A stretch of 56,169 nt of DNA. Origin: an uncultured Ferrovum sp. (lineage in GTDB: Bacteria > Pseudomonadota > Gammaproteobacteria > Burkholderiales > Ferrovaceae). Shown piece after piece: positions 23,926-32,179 of this stretch. The position numbers and the translations under genes were made by a program. The stretch lies in NCBI GenBank assembly GCA_903909215.1, contig CAIVUX010000005.1, forward strand, positions 1 to 56,169, given 5' to 3'. Positions within the stretch are counted from its first letter, which is position 1; each line of letters opens with the position of its first letter. The notes below the pieces were generated by a model that had not been told where the DNA came from, ran no database searches, and saw nothing but the letters and a program-made list of their open reading frames with translations.

Positions 23926-25191
23926 TCATTCTTCTCCCCGCTGCGACGCGAGCTTCACACCCAACTGCTTAAGCTTACGGTACAGATGCGTGCGCTCCAG
24001 CCCCACCCGTTCTGCTACGCGCGACATATTGCCCGATTCCAGGCGTATGTGATGCTCGAAGTATGCTTTCTCAAACAAGTCGCGCGCTTCACGCAGTGGC
24101 AAATCAAATTCCATACGATTGGCATTAGGCGCTGTAGGACTATCAAACTGGCTGGCGATTTTAATCACATCATCTGGTGATATTTCTGTAGAAGCGGCCG
24201 TTATGGCCAAAGTGCGCAAGGCGTTGGTTAGAGCCGATAAATTCCCTGGCCAATCCATTTGGCGAAGGATGTTAATAGCCCCTGAGCTTAGGGTTCGCAC
24301 CGGTGTTTCGCCTGCTTCTGTCATTTTAGAAAGCAATGCCGTGGCAATTTCCGGAATGTCATCCGCATGCTCACGCAAGGGGGGCACTGACAATGTCAGT
24401 GCCGATAAGCGCACTGCTAATTCAGGATCGATTAAATCTTGGCCAATTAAGGCCGCTATGGGTTTGCTAGAGGCGCAGATAAGCCGCACGTGATGCTTTT
24501 CCAATTTGCTTAATAACTGTAGCAAGCCCCGCTGCTCACCGCGGCTCATGCCGTTCACTTCAGAAATAAAAATGACCCCGCCTTGGTATTCAGCCAATGG
24601 TTCAAAGGGGTTTTCTGCTAACCACACATTATCTTGCGGAGCATACCAAGGCGTATTGGGTTGATGCAAATAATGAGCCGCCAGTTCCACACCGCACCCG
24701 GATTCCCCCACCAGCAGTACCGGCGCGTTACGATTGGCCACTTGATCCAAGCGGCGGCGTAGGTCTGTAATCACGGGCCCACGGCCCAACTGATGAATGG
24801 TGAGTTCTGGACGATATTCGGCCTCGCCTTTGCGCAATGCGCGCTCTACAGTGGCTAATAATTTTGGCAGAGTAATGGGCTTTTCTAAAAAATCAAAAGC
24901 GCCAATGCGCGTGGCTTCAACGGCAGTTTCTACCGTAGCGTGCCCAGACATCATCACCACCGGCATATTAAGCTGGCCCGCCGCTCCCCACTCTTTCAAC
25001 AGGGTAATACCATCCATCTCGGGCATCCAAATATCCAACAGAATAAGGTCGGGTCGCTCTTCTTGACGCATGGCGCGTGCTTCCATAGCGTTTGCCGCCA
25101 ATTGCACGCGATAGCCTTCGTCATTCAAAATTTCGAACAATAGTTCACGAATACCGACCTCGTCATCTACCACGAGGATATGATTTGCCAT
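23926..25191 (-). CDS. ntrX: NtrX-type response regulator with a degenerate ATPase domain
   Basis: This 421-residue protein has a receiver domain (VVDDEVG, phospho-acceptor D53 in LLDIWMPE, K104), a central AAA+-derived domain and a Fis-type helix-turn-helix (VAERVGLERTHLYRKLKQLG). The Walker A sequence reads GESGCGVE (162-169), with Val for the essential Lys. Walker B reads GVIFISEVNG, with Ser for Asp. The GAFTGA sigma-54 contact loop is missing. It therefore should not hydrolyse ATP or activate sigma-54, unlike canonical NtrC-family regulators. The start at 25191 overlaps ntrY as TAATG; a longer in-frame start at 25230 begins inside ntrY and is unlikely. Confidence 0.87.
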   Translation of the reverse strand: MANHILVVDDEVGIRELLFEILNDEGYRVQLAANAMEARAMRQEERPDLILLDIWMPEMDGITLLKEWGAAGQLNMPVVMMSGHATVETAVEATRIGAFDFLEKPITLPKLLATVERALRKGEAEYRPELTIHQLGRGPVITDLRRRLDQVANRNAPVLLVGESGCGVELAAHYLHQPNTPWYAPQDNVWLAENPFEPLAEYQGGVIFISEVNGMSRGEQRGLLQLLSKLEKHHVRLICASSKPIAALIGQDLIDPELAVRLSALTLSVPPLREHADDIPEIATALLSKMTEAGETPVRTLSSGAINILRQMDWPGNLSALTNALRTLAITAASTEISPDDVIKIASQFDSPTAPNANRMEFDLPLREARDLFEKAYFEHHIRLESGNMSRVAERVGLERTHLYRKLKQLGVKLASQRGEE

Positions 25192-27368
25192 TACAAATTC
25201 TCCGTTAGCGGGAAGGTGATGGTGATACACGCCCCCCCTGTATCCAGATTCGCAATCTGAATTTTTCCATGATGTTCTTCTACTATTTTCTTCACAATCG
25301 GCAGCCCCAACCCGGTGCCCTTACTTTTGGTGGTGACATAGGGCTCAAAGATGCGACCTAATAACTCTTCTGAAAAGCCCTGACCATTATCAGAGATGGT
25401 CAGTTTCACCCCGTCACTCATGGACTCAGTGACCACCAGTACCAAGGCGTTGTCTTGCCCTTGCAGGGCGTCTAAAGCATTTTGTACCAGATTGTGAATT
25501 ACCTGGCGCAAGCGCGTGCTATCGCCGCTAATTGACGGCAGCATGTCTGCCAAGCGGGTTTCAATTTTTTCACCCATGCTTTCATACAGCACCAATACTT
25601 CGCGTATCAAGGTGTTGAGGTTTAAGCTTTGTGCCACCACTTTGGATGAACGTGCGTATTCGCTAAAGTCGTTCACCATACTCTTTAAGGCGTCCACCTG
25701 ATTAATAATGGTGGTGGTGGAGCGCTCTAGGATATCCGCCTCATGGGCTGGCAGTTTGTCGAAAAGCTTCATACGCATGCGCTCAGCAGCCAACTGAATC
25801 GGAGTCAATGGGTTTTTAATTTCGTGCGCCAATCGTCGTGCCACTTCGGCCCATGCAGCATCCCGTTGCGCCTGTATCATTTCAGTGATGTCATCAAACA
25901 CCAACACATGATCGCTGCTCTGGTCACCTGGCAGACGCATACCTCGAAAATGTAATTTGCGACTGCCCACAGGGCCTGTTATTTCGGCATCACCTTCCCA
26001 AGGCATATCCTCTGCCTTGTTAAACTGCTCGGTTAGGTATTTCGACACTGATTGCAATTCAGGAACGATGCTGCCCCAACTGTGTACACGCACCCCACGT
26101 ACCCGAGCAAACCGCACACCTAAAATTTCATTGGCACTCAAGTTGGCACTTTTAAGTTCGAACTGCGCATCAAACACAATGACACCCGTCGACAAATTAG
26201 AAAGGATATTTTCTTGATACGCTTTAGCAGCAGCCAATCGATCTTGATCACGCTCTTGGGCAGCGGAGGCCTCCTGCAGTCTTTGTGTCATGGTATTAAA
26301 AGATTGTGTTAGTACACCCAATTCGTCATCACTCACCACGGGCGTCATTTTGGTAAAGTCGCCCGCACCAATGGTGCGCGTGCTTTCGGCCAAAGCACGC
26401 AAGGGAGCGCCCATACGCTCTGATATCACAAAAGCAAATGCGATGGCTGAAAGCAAGGACAACAACAGGGCTAATGTGAGGTTTAATCCATAAATACGTT
26501 TTAAGCCGGTGCGCGCCAATAATAGTTCTTGATACCCCCGATAGGCCGCCTCAACGCTATCCGCATCCGCAGCCAAATCTTTAGATACCGGCTGCATCAG
26601 CTGTAAAGCGCGTAAATCTTCAGTATAAGATAAGCGATTCACAGGAACTACAACGCGCAAAAACAAACCTTTTCCAGGAATGGTTTCCACAACTTTATAC
26701 GGACGTTGCGAGCGAATTTGGTGAATCACGGATCCGCCCGTGGGCAGCGCATCGGGCATAAGCGCATCATTTAGCGCACTGGAAAAAGAAAGCACCGTGC
26801 CCGATTTAGAAAACAATGTGGCTTCTTGTACGCTGTATTGCTCTCGCAGATGATTGAGCAACGTGCCTTCTTCTAATGCGGAAGCGTCGCTCAATTGCGA
26901 GGACATGTTGGCGCCCTTTTGCGCCAAATCATTGAGCAGGCTGTCAAAAGTGGTACGCCCCAGGTCTAGGCCAGAACTTAGTGCTTTATCAACATTCACA
27001 TCAAACCAAGACTCAATACTGTTGGATAAAAACTTAACAGAAACCCCATACACCAGCGTCCCCGGCAGTACCGCCATAAGGGCAAACAACACAACCAATT
27101 TTACTGTCAGCTTCGAACCAAATACCCGATCACGCACCTTTCGATACAGCATCCACAGTTGGTACACAATAAGTAAAAATAACGCACCCGACACGCCCGC
27201 TCCTAATGCCAAGAGCCGTGGGTAATGCTCGGCAAAGAGCGAGGTGTTAGCAGTTGCAGCGGAGAGCAAATACAACAAGCCACCACCGGCCAATACACCG
27301 ATCGCCAACACCCACCCCATGCGACGTGTGGCCAATGGAATTTTGGCTTTCAAGGATTCACCGTCCAT
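25191..27368 (-). CDS. ntrY: Sensor histidine kinase NtrY
   Basis: This 725-residue membrane kinase has two N-terminal hydrophobic segments, a further pair near residues 82-107, and another near 290-312. It continues with HAMP (RMGAPLRALAESTRTIGAGDF), PAS, and the kinase core with the phospho-acceptor motif RRLAHEIKNPLTPIQLA and ATP-binding motifs NLVQNALDAL, ISDNGQGF and KGTGLGLPIV. It pairs with NtrX. The ATG at 27368 overlaps the 3' end of the DUF4390 gene by 19 bases. Confidence 0.93.
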   Translation of the reverse strand: MDGESLKAKIPLATRRMGWVLAIGVLAGGGLLYLLSAATANTSLFAEHYPRLLALGAGVSGALFLLIVYQLWMLYRKVRDRVFGSKLTVKLVVLFALMAVLPGTLVYGVSVKFLSNSIESWFDVNVDKALSSGLDLGRTTFDSLLNDLAQKGANMSSQLSDASALEEGTLLNHLREQYSVQEATLFSKSGTVLSFSSALNDALMPDALPTGGSVIHQIRSQRPYKVVETIPGKGLFLRVVVPVNRLSYTEDLRALQLMQPVSKDLAADADSVEAAYRGYQELLLARTGLKRIYGLNLTLALLLSLLSAIAFAFVISERMGAPLRALAESTRTIGAGDFTKMTPVVSDDELGVLTQSFNTMTQRLQEASAAQERDQDRLAAAKAYQENILSNLSTGVIVFDAQFELKSANLSANEILGVRFARVRGVRVHSWGSIVPELQSVSKYLTEQFNKAEDMPWEGDAEITGPVGSRKLHFRGMRLPGDQSSDHVLVFDDITEMIQAQRDAAWAEVARRLAHEIKNPLTPIQLAAERMRMKLFDKLPAHEADILERSTTTIINQVDALKSMVNDFSEYARSSKVVAQSLNLNTLIREVLVLYESMGEKIETRLADMLPSISGDSTRLRQVIHNLVQNALDALQGQDNALVLVVTESMSDGVKLTISDNGQGFSEELLGRIFEPYVTTKSKGTGLGLPIVKKIVEEHHGKIQIANLDTGGACITITFPLTENL

Positions 27369-27904
27369 TCAAATGCGCTCGAGGACAGCTTCCAATCACT
27401 CGAAGAGAGTGCGTCCACCTGGAACGGTTTGGGGAGTTGTGCCAAATCCAAACGCAGTTGAGTGCTGGCGCGGTAATGCGCTCCTTTATTTAACGTGCCT
27501 GCATCTGCTACCTTAATTGAGCTTAATTGTGTAAGCGCTTGTAACGCATCGGCTAGAGAATTAAAACTCAAGCTCAGCGGCCCCATGGAAAAACGATATA
27601 CGCGCGTGAGGGGGTTAAAGCTGATGCGGCGCTCTTGCTGCATGCTCACGATGGTTTTATTCAACCAGTACCAACGTGGCTCAATCAACTCAAAACTCAA
27701 CACAAAGTTAAGCGGTATGCCGCGCGTAAGCGCTTCTTCTAGGGCCGGTGTCAGCTCCACATTAAAATCAGCGTTCAGAAAAACGCCTTCTTCCGCGGCC
27801 GTCACGACAGCCGTCTTCACCGTCACACCTTCACCCCAAGCGGTGGTCGTGAGCATCAACAACCCCACCAACAAAAAGGCTTTAAGTTTTTTGCAAAACG
27901 GCAT
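27350..27904 (-). CDS. DUF4390-family exported protein
   Basis: This protein of about 184 residues has a signal peptide (KKLKAFLLVGLLMLTTTAWG) and a domain including NADFNVELTPALEEALTRGIPLNFVLSFEL and WYWLNKTI. It matches the DUF4390 family found between rsmB and ntrY in proteobacteria. The function is unknown. In-frame ATGs at 27928 and 27916 lie further inside the rsmB 3' end; I prefer 27904 because it gives a standard signal peptide. Confidence 0.8.
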   Translation of the reverse strand: MPFCKKLKAFLLVGLLMLTTTAWGEGVTVKTAVVTAAEEGVFLNADFNVELTPALEEALTRGIPLNFVLSFELIEPRWYWLNKTIVSMQQERRISFNPLTRVYRFSMGPLSLSFNSLADALQALTQLSSIKVADAGTLNKGAHYRASTQLRLDLAQLPKPFQVDALSSSDWKLSSSAFEWTVNP

Positions 27905-29162
27905 AGAAAAAACCATCGTGAAGCGCATCGGGAGTGAGCAAGCCTTCTTTAAAATGTGTGTCTTCTATTGGGTTCAAGCGCGCATCCGTGTGACGTTGCA
28001 AAAAACCCTGCACTTGATCCTGATTTTCTTCTTTAAATAAGGAACAGGTTACATATAGCAATCTACCACCGCGACGCACCACATGCCACAATGCTTCCAG
28101 CAGACGTTCTTGTTCTTGAGCCAGTTGTGGGATGTCTTCAGGGCGACGCAACCATTTGATGTCAGGGTGGCGGCGCACCACGCCAGAGCCGCTGCAGGGT
28201 GCATCCAACAGCACCCGATCAAAGAGCTTTTGATCCCACCAATCTTCAAGCCGCCCCGCATCCACTGCCTGTGTATGTGCTGCCGTCAATTTTAAACGCT
28301 GCAAGCTGGCTTCTACTTTTTTAAGGCGGCCCGCATCGCGGTCCAACGCAACCACTTCCAAATCGGTGGTTTGTTCAAGGATGTGACTGGTTTTTCCCCC
28401 GGGGGCGGCACAAGCATCCAATACACGCTGCCGCGGGTGCAGACCCAACAAGGGGGCCGCCCATTGGGCAGAGGCATCTTGCACCGACACATCACCCGCA
28501 TCAAAGCCCGGCAAAGCTTCCACCGAGAGGGGTTCGGCTAACACCAAGCCCACTTCTCCCACGGGGCTTGATTCCAGCCCCAACTGTTTTAGGCGCGCCT
28601 GATATTGATCGCGACTGCTGTGCCGGCGATTTACACGCAACGTCATGGGTGCGCGTGTTTGTGCTTGCGTGAGAATTTCTTCCCAAAGCGTCGGGTACTG
28701 CTCTTTCAGTTTTTCAATCCACCACTCAGGGTGACTAAAGCGTCCCGCGTCGGTACTGTGCGCCTGCGTTAATAATGTTTCGCGTTGGCGCAGCAGATTA
28801 CGCAGTACACCATTGACAAAGCCCTTGCACCCAACGCCGGCCAGAAGCGCGGCCGTTTCAACAGCGTGGCTGACAATAGCGTGGTGGGCTGAGCGAGTAT
28901 GGAGCAACTGATAAGCCGCCACCATGAGTAAGGTGTCTAAGGGGGGCTGTGGCGCACCTTTCACATACAATTCTTGCAACACGCGTTCCAACTCTGTGCG
29001 ATGACGCAACACGCCGTAACCCACATCCTGCAAGGATGCGCGTTCGTGATCGGTGAGCTGGCCCGCCGCCTGTCCACGGGCATCAGTTAAAGCATGATCG
29101 AGGTTTTTTCCAGCGAAAACGCGAATCAGCGCTAAAGTGGAGAGTCGTTGAATTTCGATCAC
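27882..29162 (-). CDS. rsmB: 16S rRNA (cytosine-967-C5)-methyltransferase RsmB
   Basis: This 426-residue protein has an N-terminal NusB-like RNA-binding domain and a C-terminal SAM-dependent methyltransferase domain. The latter has LDACAAPGGKTSHILE (SAM site), LLDAPCSGSGVVRRHPDIKW (catalytic Cys), and VTCSLFKEEN (second conserved Cys). It methylates C967 of 16S rRNA. The gene overlaps the end of fmt by four bases and ends within the DUF4390 start region. Confidence 0.95.
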   Translation of the reverse strand: MIEIQRLSTLALIRVFAGKNLDHALTDARGQAAGQLTDHERASLQDVGYGVLRHRTELERVLQELYVKGAPQPPLDTLLMVAAYQLLHTRSAHHAIVSHAVETAALLAGVGCKGFVNGVLRNLLRQRETLLTQAHSTDAGRFSHPEWWIEKLKEQYPTLWEEILTQAQTRAPMTLRVNRRHSSRDQYQARLKQLGLESSPVGEVGLVLAEPLSVEALPGFDAGDVSVQDASAQWAAPLLGLHPRQRVLDACAAPGGKTSHILEQTTDLEVVALDRDAGRLKKVEASLQRLKLTAAHTQAVDAGRLEDWWDQKLFDRVLLDAPCSGSGVVRRHPDIKWLRRPEDIPQLAQEQERLLEALWHVVRRGGRLLYVTCSLFKEENQDQVQGFLQRHTDARLNPIEDTHFKEGLLTPDALHDGFFYAVLQKT

Positions 29163-30121
29163 GATTGTCCCAATTGTTCGCCCACCCGCATGGGAAACCC
29201 TTTTAAAAATTCACCTGCGCTAAGCGGTTTTCCACCCGGACGTTGTAACATTTCCAATACCAGCGAACCCTGTGCGCAGCCTACAGTAATGCTGTCTTCC
29301 CCCAGGGCCAACACTGTGCCAGGTGTGCCATAAGCGCTTGCGGCACTGGCTTCCCACACTTTAATCATTTCGCCTTGTATCATCGTTTTGGTCACTGGCG
29401 CTGGATTAAATGCGCGCACATTGCGCGCCAATTGCTCTGCACTTTGCTGCCAGTCCAGCAATGTTTCGGCCTTAGTAATCTTAGCGGCATAAGTGACGCC
29501 GTTATCAGGTTGCGCAATAGGGGTCAGACCCCACCCGGGGTCTGACCCCCCATGGGGTCTGACCCCAATCTTTCCAATCTTTAAAAACTCCACCAGGGTA
29601 CGCGCGCCCAAATCAGCCAGGCGCTCATGCAAAGCATGCTGGGTATCGGTGACCAGAATAGGGCATGATCGCATCAACAACACAGGTCCCGTGTCCAAAC
29701 CGGCATCCATTTGCATAATGCTAACACCCGTTTCAGTGTCCCCCGCTTGCAAGGCGCGCTGAATAGGGGCGGCACCGCGCCAACGCGGCAATAATGAAGC
29801 ATGCACATTAATACAGCCTAAGCGTGGCGTGGATAGCACCTTTTCCGGCAATATCAACCCGTAAGCGGCCACCACCATAACATCCGCTGCAAACCCCTCT
29901 ATTAAAGACAAGGCCTCGGGGGTCTTCATAGATTCTGGTTGGTATACTGCAATCCCATGTGCCGTGGCCACACGCTTAACTGCTGAGGGAAAGGGTTTTA
30001 ATCCGCGCCCTGCGGGGCGATCAGGCTGCGTTAGCACCGCTACTACCGTATGACCCGCACTGAACAAGGCTTCTAAGCTGCGCGCTGCAAACTCTGGGGT
30101 TCCGGCAAAAATAAGTCGCAT
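29159..30121 (-). CDS. fmt: Methionyl-tRNA formyltransferase with an in-frame repeat insertion
   Basis: This 320-residue protein has the formyltransferase motifs IFAGTPEFAARSLEAL, INVHASLLPRWRGAAPIQRAL and DTGVSIMQMDAGLDTGPVL. It formylates the initiator tRNA. Between the helix ending EFLKIGKI and the conserved GVTYAAKITKAE region the protein carries GVRPHGGSDPGWGLTP, encoded by three copies of a 13-base palindrome. Related proteins usually have only a few residues there. The reading frame and all catalytic motifs remain intact. It overlaps def by one base and rsmB by four. Confidence 0.95.
   Translation of the reverse strand: MRLIFAGTPEFAARSLEALFSAGHTVVAVLTQPDRPAGRGLKPFPSAVKRVATAHGIAVYQPESMKTPEALSLIEGFAADVMVVAAYGLILPEKVLSTPRLGCINVHASLLPRWRGAAPIQRALQAGDTETGVSIMQMDAGLDTGPVLLMRSCPILVTDTQHALHERLADLGARTLVEFLKIGKIGVRPHGGSDPGWGLTPIAQPDNGVTYAAKITKAETLLDWQQSAEQLARNVRAFNPAPVTKTMIQGEMIKVWEASAASAYGTPGTVLALGEDSITVGCAQGSLVLEMLQRPGGKPLSAGEFLKGFPMRVGEQLGQS
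29520..29566. repeat. Triple GGGGTCAGACCCC palindrome cluster inside fmt
   Basis: Copy 1 (29520-29532) is GGGGTCAGACCCC. Copies 2 (29537-29549) and 3 (29554-29566) are its reverse complement, GGGGTCTGACCCC. Spacers are four bases each, giving a 17-base period. Because 17 is not a multiple of three, fmt reads the copies in three different frames (GVRP, GSDP, GLTP). The 13-mer is open in five of its six frames. Confidence 0.93.
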
Positions 30122-30624
30122 TACAAATTTTCTCGTGCGCGTTTGCGCAGTTTGGTTTTAATTCTATTTTGTTTAAGCTGAGAGAGGTGCTGCACAAACA
30201 CCTTACCCTCCAAGTGGTCCATTTCATGCTGAATGCAAGTGCCCAGCAACCCTTCCGCTTCTAGAGTGAAAAGTTTGCCTTCGCGGTTCATGGCTTCTAC
30301 CTTAATGCGGCGCGCACGTGTCACCCGGTCATAAATGCCGGGTACGGACAAACAGCCTTCTTCGTTTTCAGCCTCGCCTTCGGAACTGAGTAAGCGCGGA
30401 TTAATAAACACCTGCAGCTGTTGATGGTCTTCGGACACGTCCAGCACGATGATGCGCAGATGAACATCCACCTGGGTGGCCGCCAAGCCCACCCCCTCTG
30501 CGGCGCGCATGGTTTCTGCCATATCGTCCACCAATTGACGAATACGCTCGTCCACCACCGCCACCGCCGTAGCCCGGGTGTGTAAACGAGGATCTGGATA
30601 ATGCAATATTGGAAGAAGCGCCAT
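30121..30624 (-). CDS. def: Peptide deformylase
   Basis: This 167-residue metalloprotease has all three family motifs: [18 protein letters not shown] (metal-binding Cys) and QHEMDHLEG (two His and the catalytic Glu). It removes the N-formyl group from new proteins, the counterpart of the neighbouring fmt. I use the ATG at 30624 ([11 protein letters not shown]), the usual family start; the upstream ATG at 30666 adds an unrelated leader. Confidence 0.95.
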   Translation of the reverse strand: MALLPILHYPDPRLHTRATAVAVVDERIRQLVDDMAETMRAAEGVGLAATQVDVHLRIIVLDVSEDHQQLQVFINPRLLSSEGEAENEEGCLSVPGIYDRVTRARRIKVEAMNREGKLFTLEAEGLLGTCIQHEMDHLEGKVFVQHLSQLKQNRIKTKLRKRARENL

Positions 30625-30710
30625 AATGTGATCGAGTTCTGACGAAAATGCCGTCACAAAGGACACTATTATAGCGGTCTCGGCCCATGGGCTTACGGAA
30701 AGCTGTGTTC

Positions 30711-31730
30711 ATGACCCAAAATCACCCCTTACACCCAGCGCTGTCTGACAATGAAGCATCAGCGGCCATGGAGTGGTTATCCCATACGGGTAACCATTTT
30801 TTAACGTGCCATGAGCCCTGCTACCCCTCTTTGTTACGTGAAACAGCTGATCCACCCCCATTTTTGTTTGTCACGGGCTGTTTATCCTTATTAAACAAGC
30901 CGATAGTGGCTCTGGTGGGCAGCCGCAATGCCACGCGACAAGGCTGCCTAGATGCTGAGGCCTTTGCTCAGGCGCTCTCAGAGGCCGGAGTAACGGTGGT
31001 GAGCGGCTTGGCTGTGGGAGTGGATGGGGCAGCACATCAAGGCGCATTGGGCGGTACAGGCGGCACTATTGCAGTATTGGGCACAGGGGTAGATCGAGTT
31101 TACCCCAGCGGGCACCGAGAATTGGCCCACACCATTGCCCGAAAGGGCGCCCTGATCTCAGAGTTTCCACTGGGCATGGGCCCACAAAAATGGCATTTTC
31201 CAAAAAGAAACCGAATTATTGCGGGTCTTTCTTTGGGGTGCCTGGTGGTGGAGGCCAGTCTTTCCAGCGGTTCTTTGATTACCGCACGCCTGGCCTTAGA
31301 GGCCGGTCGCGAGGTATTCGCTATCCCAGGCTCTATCCATTCTCCTTTTAGCAAAGGGTGCCATCAGCTCATTAAAGAGGGAGCCAAACTGGTGGAAACC
31401 GTCCAGGACATCCTGGACGAACTCCCGTTTAACGCCCTAAAAGTCCAGGCTTTAGGGAGTTTTGAGTCCGTGCGCCCCATTCCAGTGCCTGCGGACATAA
31501 CCGGCCTATTGTGGGCCGAACTGGGGCAATGCAACCTATCCCCAAATGAATTGAGCCTGCGTCTTGGCTTGACGATCGGACAGGTATCCCTCATGCTGAC
31601 TTCGCTAGAACTCGCTGGACAGGTGGCCGCCGTTCCGGGCGGACGCTACCAACGGTTGGACTCCGGGCGGGGCAGGCCGCATCCCGCCCCCGGTTGGCAA
31701 TCTTTAAAAGAGGGCGGTATTGATGGTTGA
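30711..31730 (+). CDS. dprA: DNA-processing protein DprA
   Basis: This 339-residue protein has the DprA/Smf Rossmann domain: IVALVGSRNATRQG, VVSGLAVGVDGAAHQGAL, IAVLGTGVDRVYP, and FPKRNRIIAGLSLGCLVVEAS. A C-terminal winged-helix-like region follows. It loads RecA on incoming single-stranded DNA during transformation. A GGAAAG site precedes the ATG at 30711. It is divergent from def, with about 85 bases between start codons. Confidence 0.93.
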   Translation: MTQNHPLHPALSDNEASAAMEWLSHTGNHFLTCHEPCYPSLLRETADPPPFLFVTGCLSLLNKPIVALVGSRNATRQGCLDAEAFAQALSEAGVTVVSGLAVGVDGAAHQGALGGTGGTIAVLGTGVDRVYPSGHRELAHTIARKGALISEFPLGMGPQKWHFPKRNRIIAGLSLGCLVVEASLSSGSLITARLALEAGREVFAIPGSIHSPFSKGCHQLIKEGAKLVETVQDILDELPFNALKVQALGSFESVRPIPVPADITGLLWAELGQCNLSPNELSLRLGLTIGQVSLMLTSLELAGQVAAVPGGRYQRLDSGRGRPHPAPGWQSLKEGGIDG

Positions 31731-32178
31731 TATTCTGATTTTTGTTTACGAAAACTTCTTTGCCAGTGGCATTTATCCTAATCACGCCGTTCTTCAAAAC
31801 CGTCTGTTTGCTGCAGGTTTCGACGAAACCGAAGTGCGCGAAGCATTGGACTGGTTGGACCATGTTAACGGCCTGGACCAGTTAGGTGAGACCGACACCC
31901 TTAGCCACAATAATGCTATTCGCTGCCTGTCAAGCGCTGAAATTGAACGATTGGGGCCCGAAGGCTGGGGATTTTTGGTGTTCCTTGAAAACAACCACAT
32001 TCTCAACGCGCAACAACGGGAATGGATTTTAGCCAGTGTTATGGGCTTAGATGCTTCTGAAGTGGATGTTGATCGCTTAAAACTCATTGTGCTCATGGTG
32101 CTGTGGCGCCAAGACCACCCTATAGACGCCCTCTTGTTAGAAGAATTGCTACACGACCAAGATTGGGTTTTGCAATAG
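31723..32178 (+). CDS. smg: Smg/DUF494-family protein
   Basis: This 151-residue acidic protein (VDILIFVYENFF, ALDWLDHVNGL, RCLSSAEIERLGPEGWGFLVFLE) is the DUF494/Smg protein that lies between dprA and topA in many proteobacteria. No function is established. It overlaps the dprA end by eight bases and is followed after one base by topA, so the three genes are one transcription unit. Confidence 0.9.
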   Translation: MVDILIFVYENFFASGIYPNHAVLQNRLFAAGFDETEVREALDWLDHVNGLDQLGETDTLSHNNAIRCLSSAEIERLGPEGWGFLVFLENNHILNAQQREWILASVMGLDASEVDVDRLKLIVLMVLWRQDHPIDALLLEELLHDQDWVLQ

Positions 32179-32179
32179 A

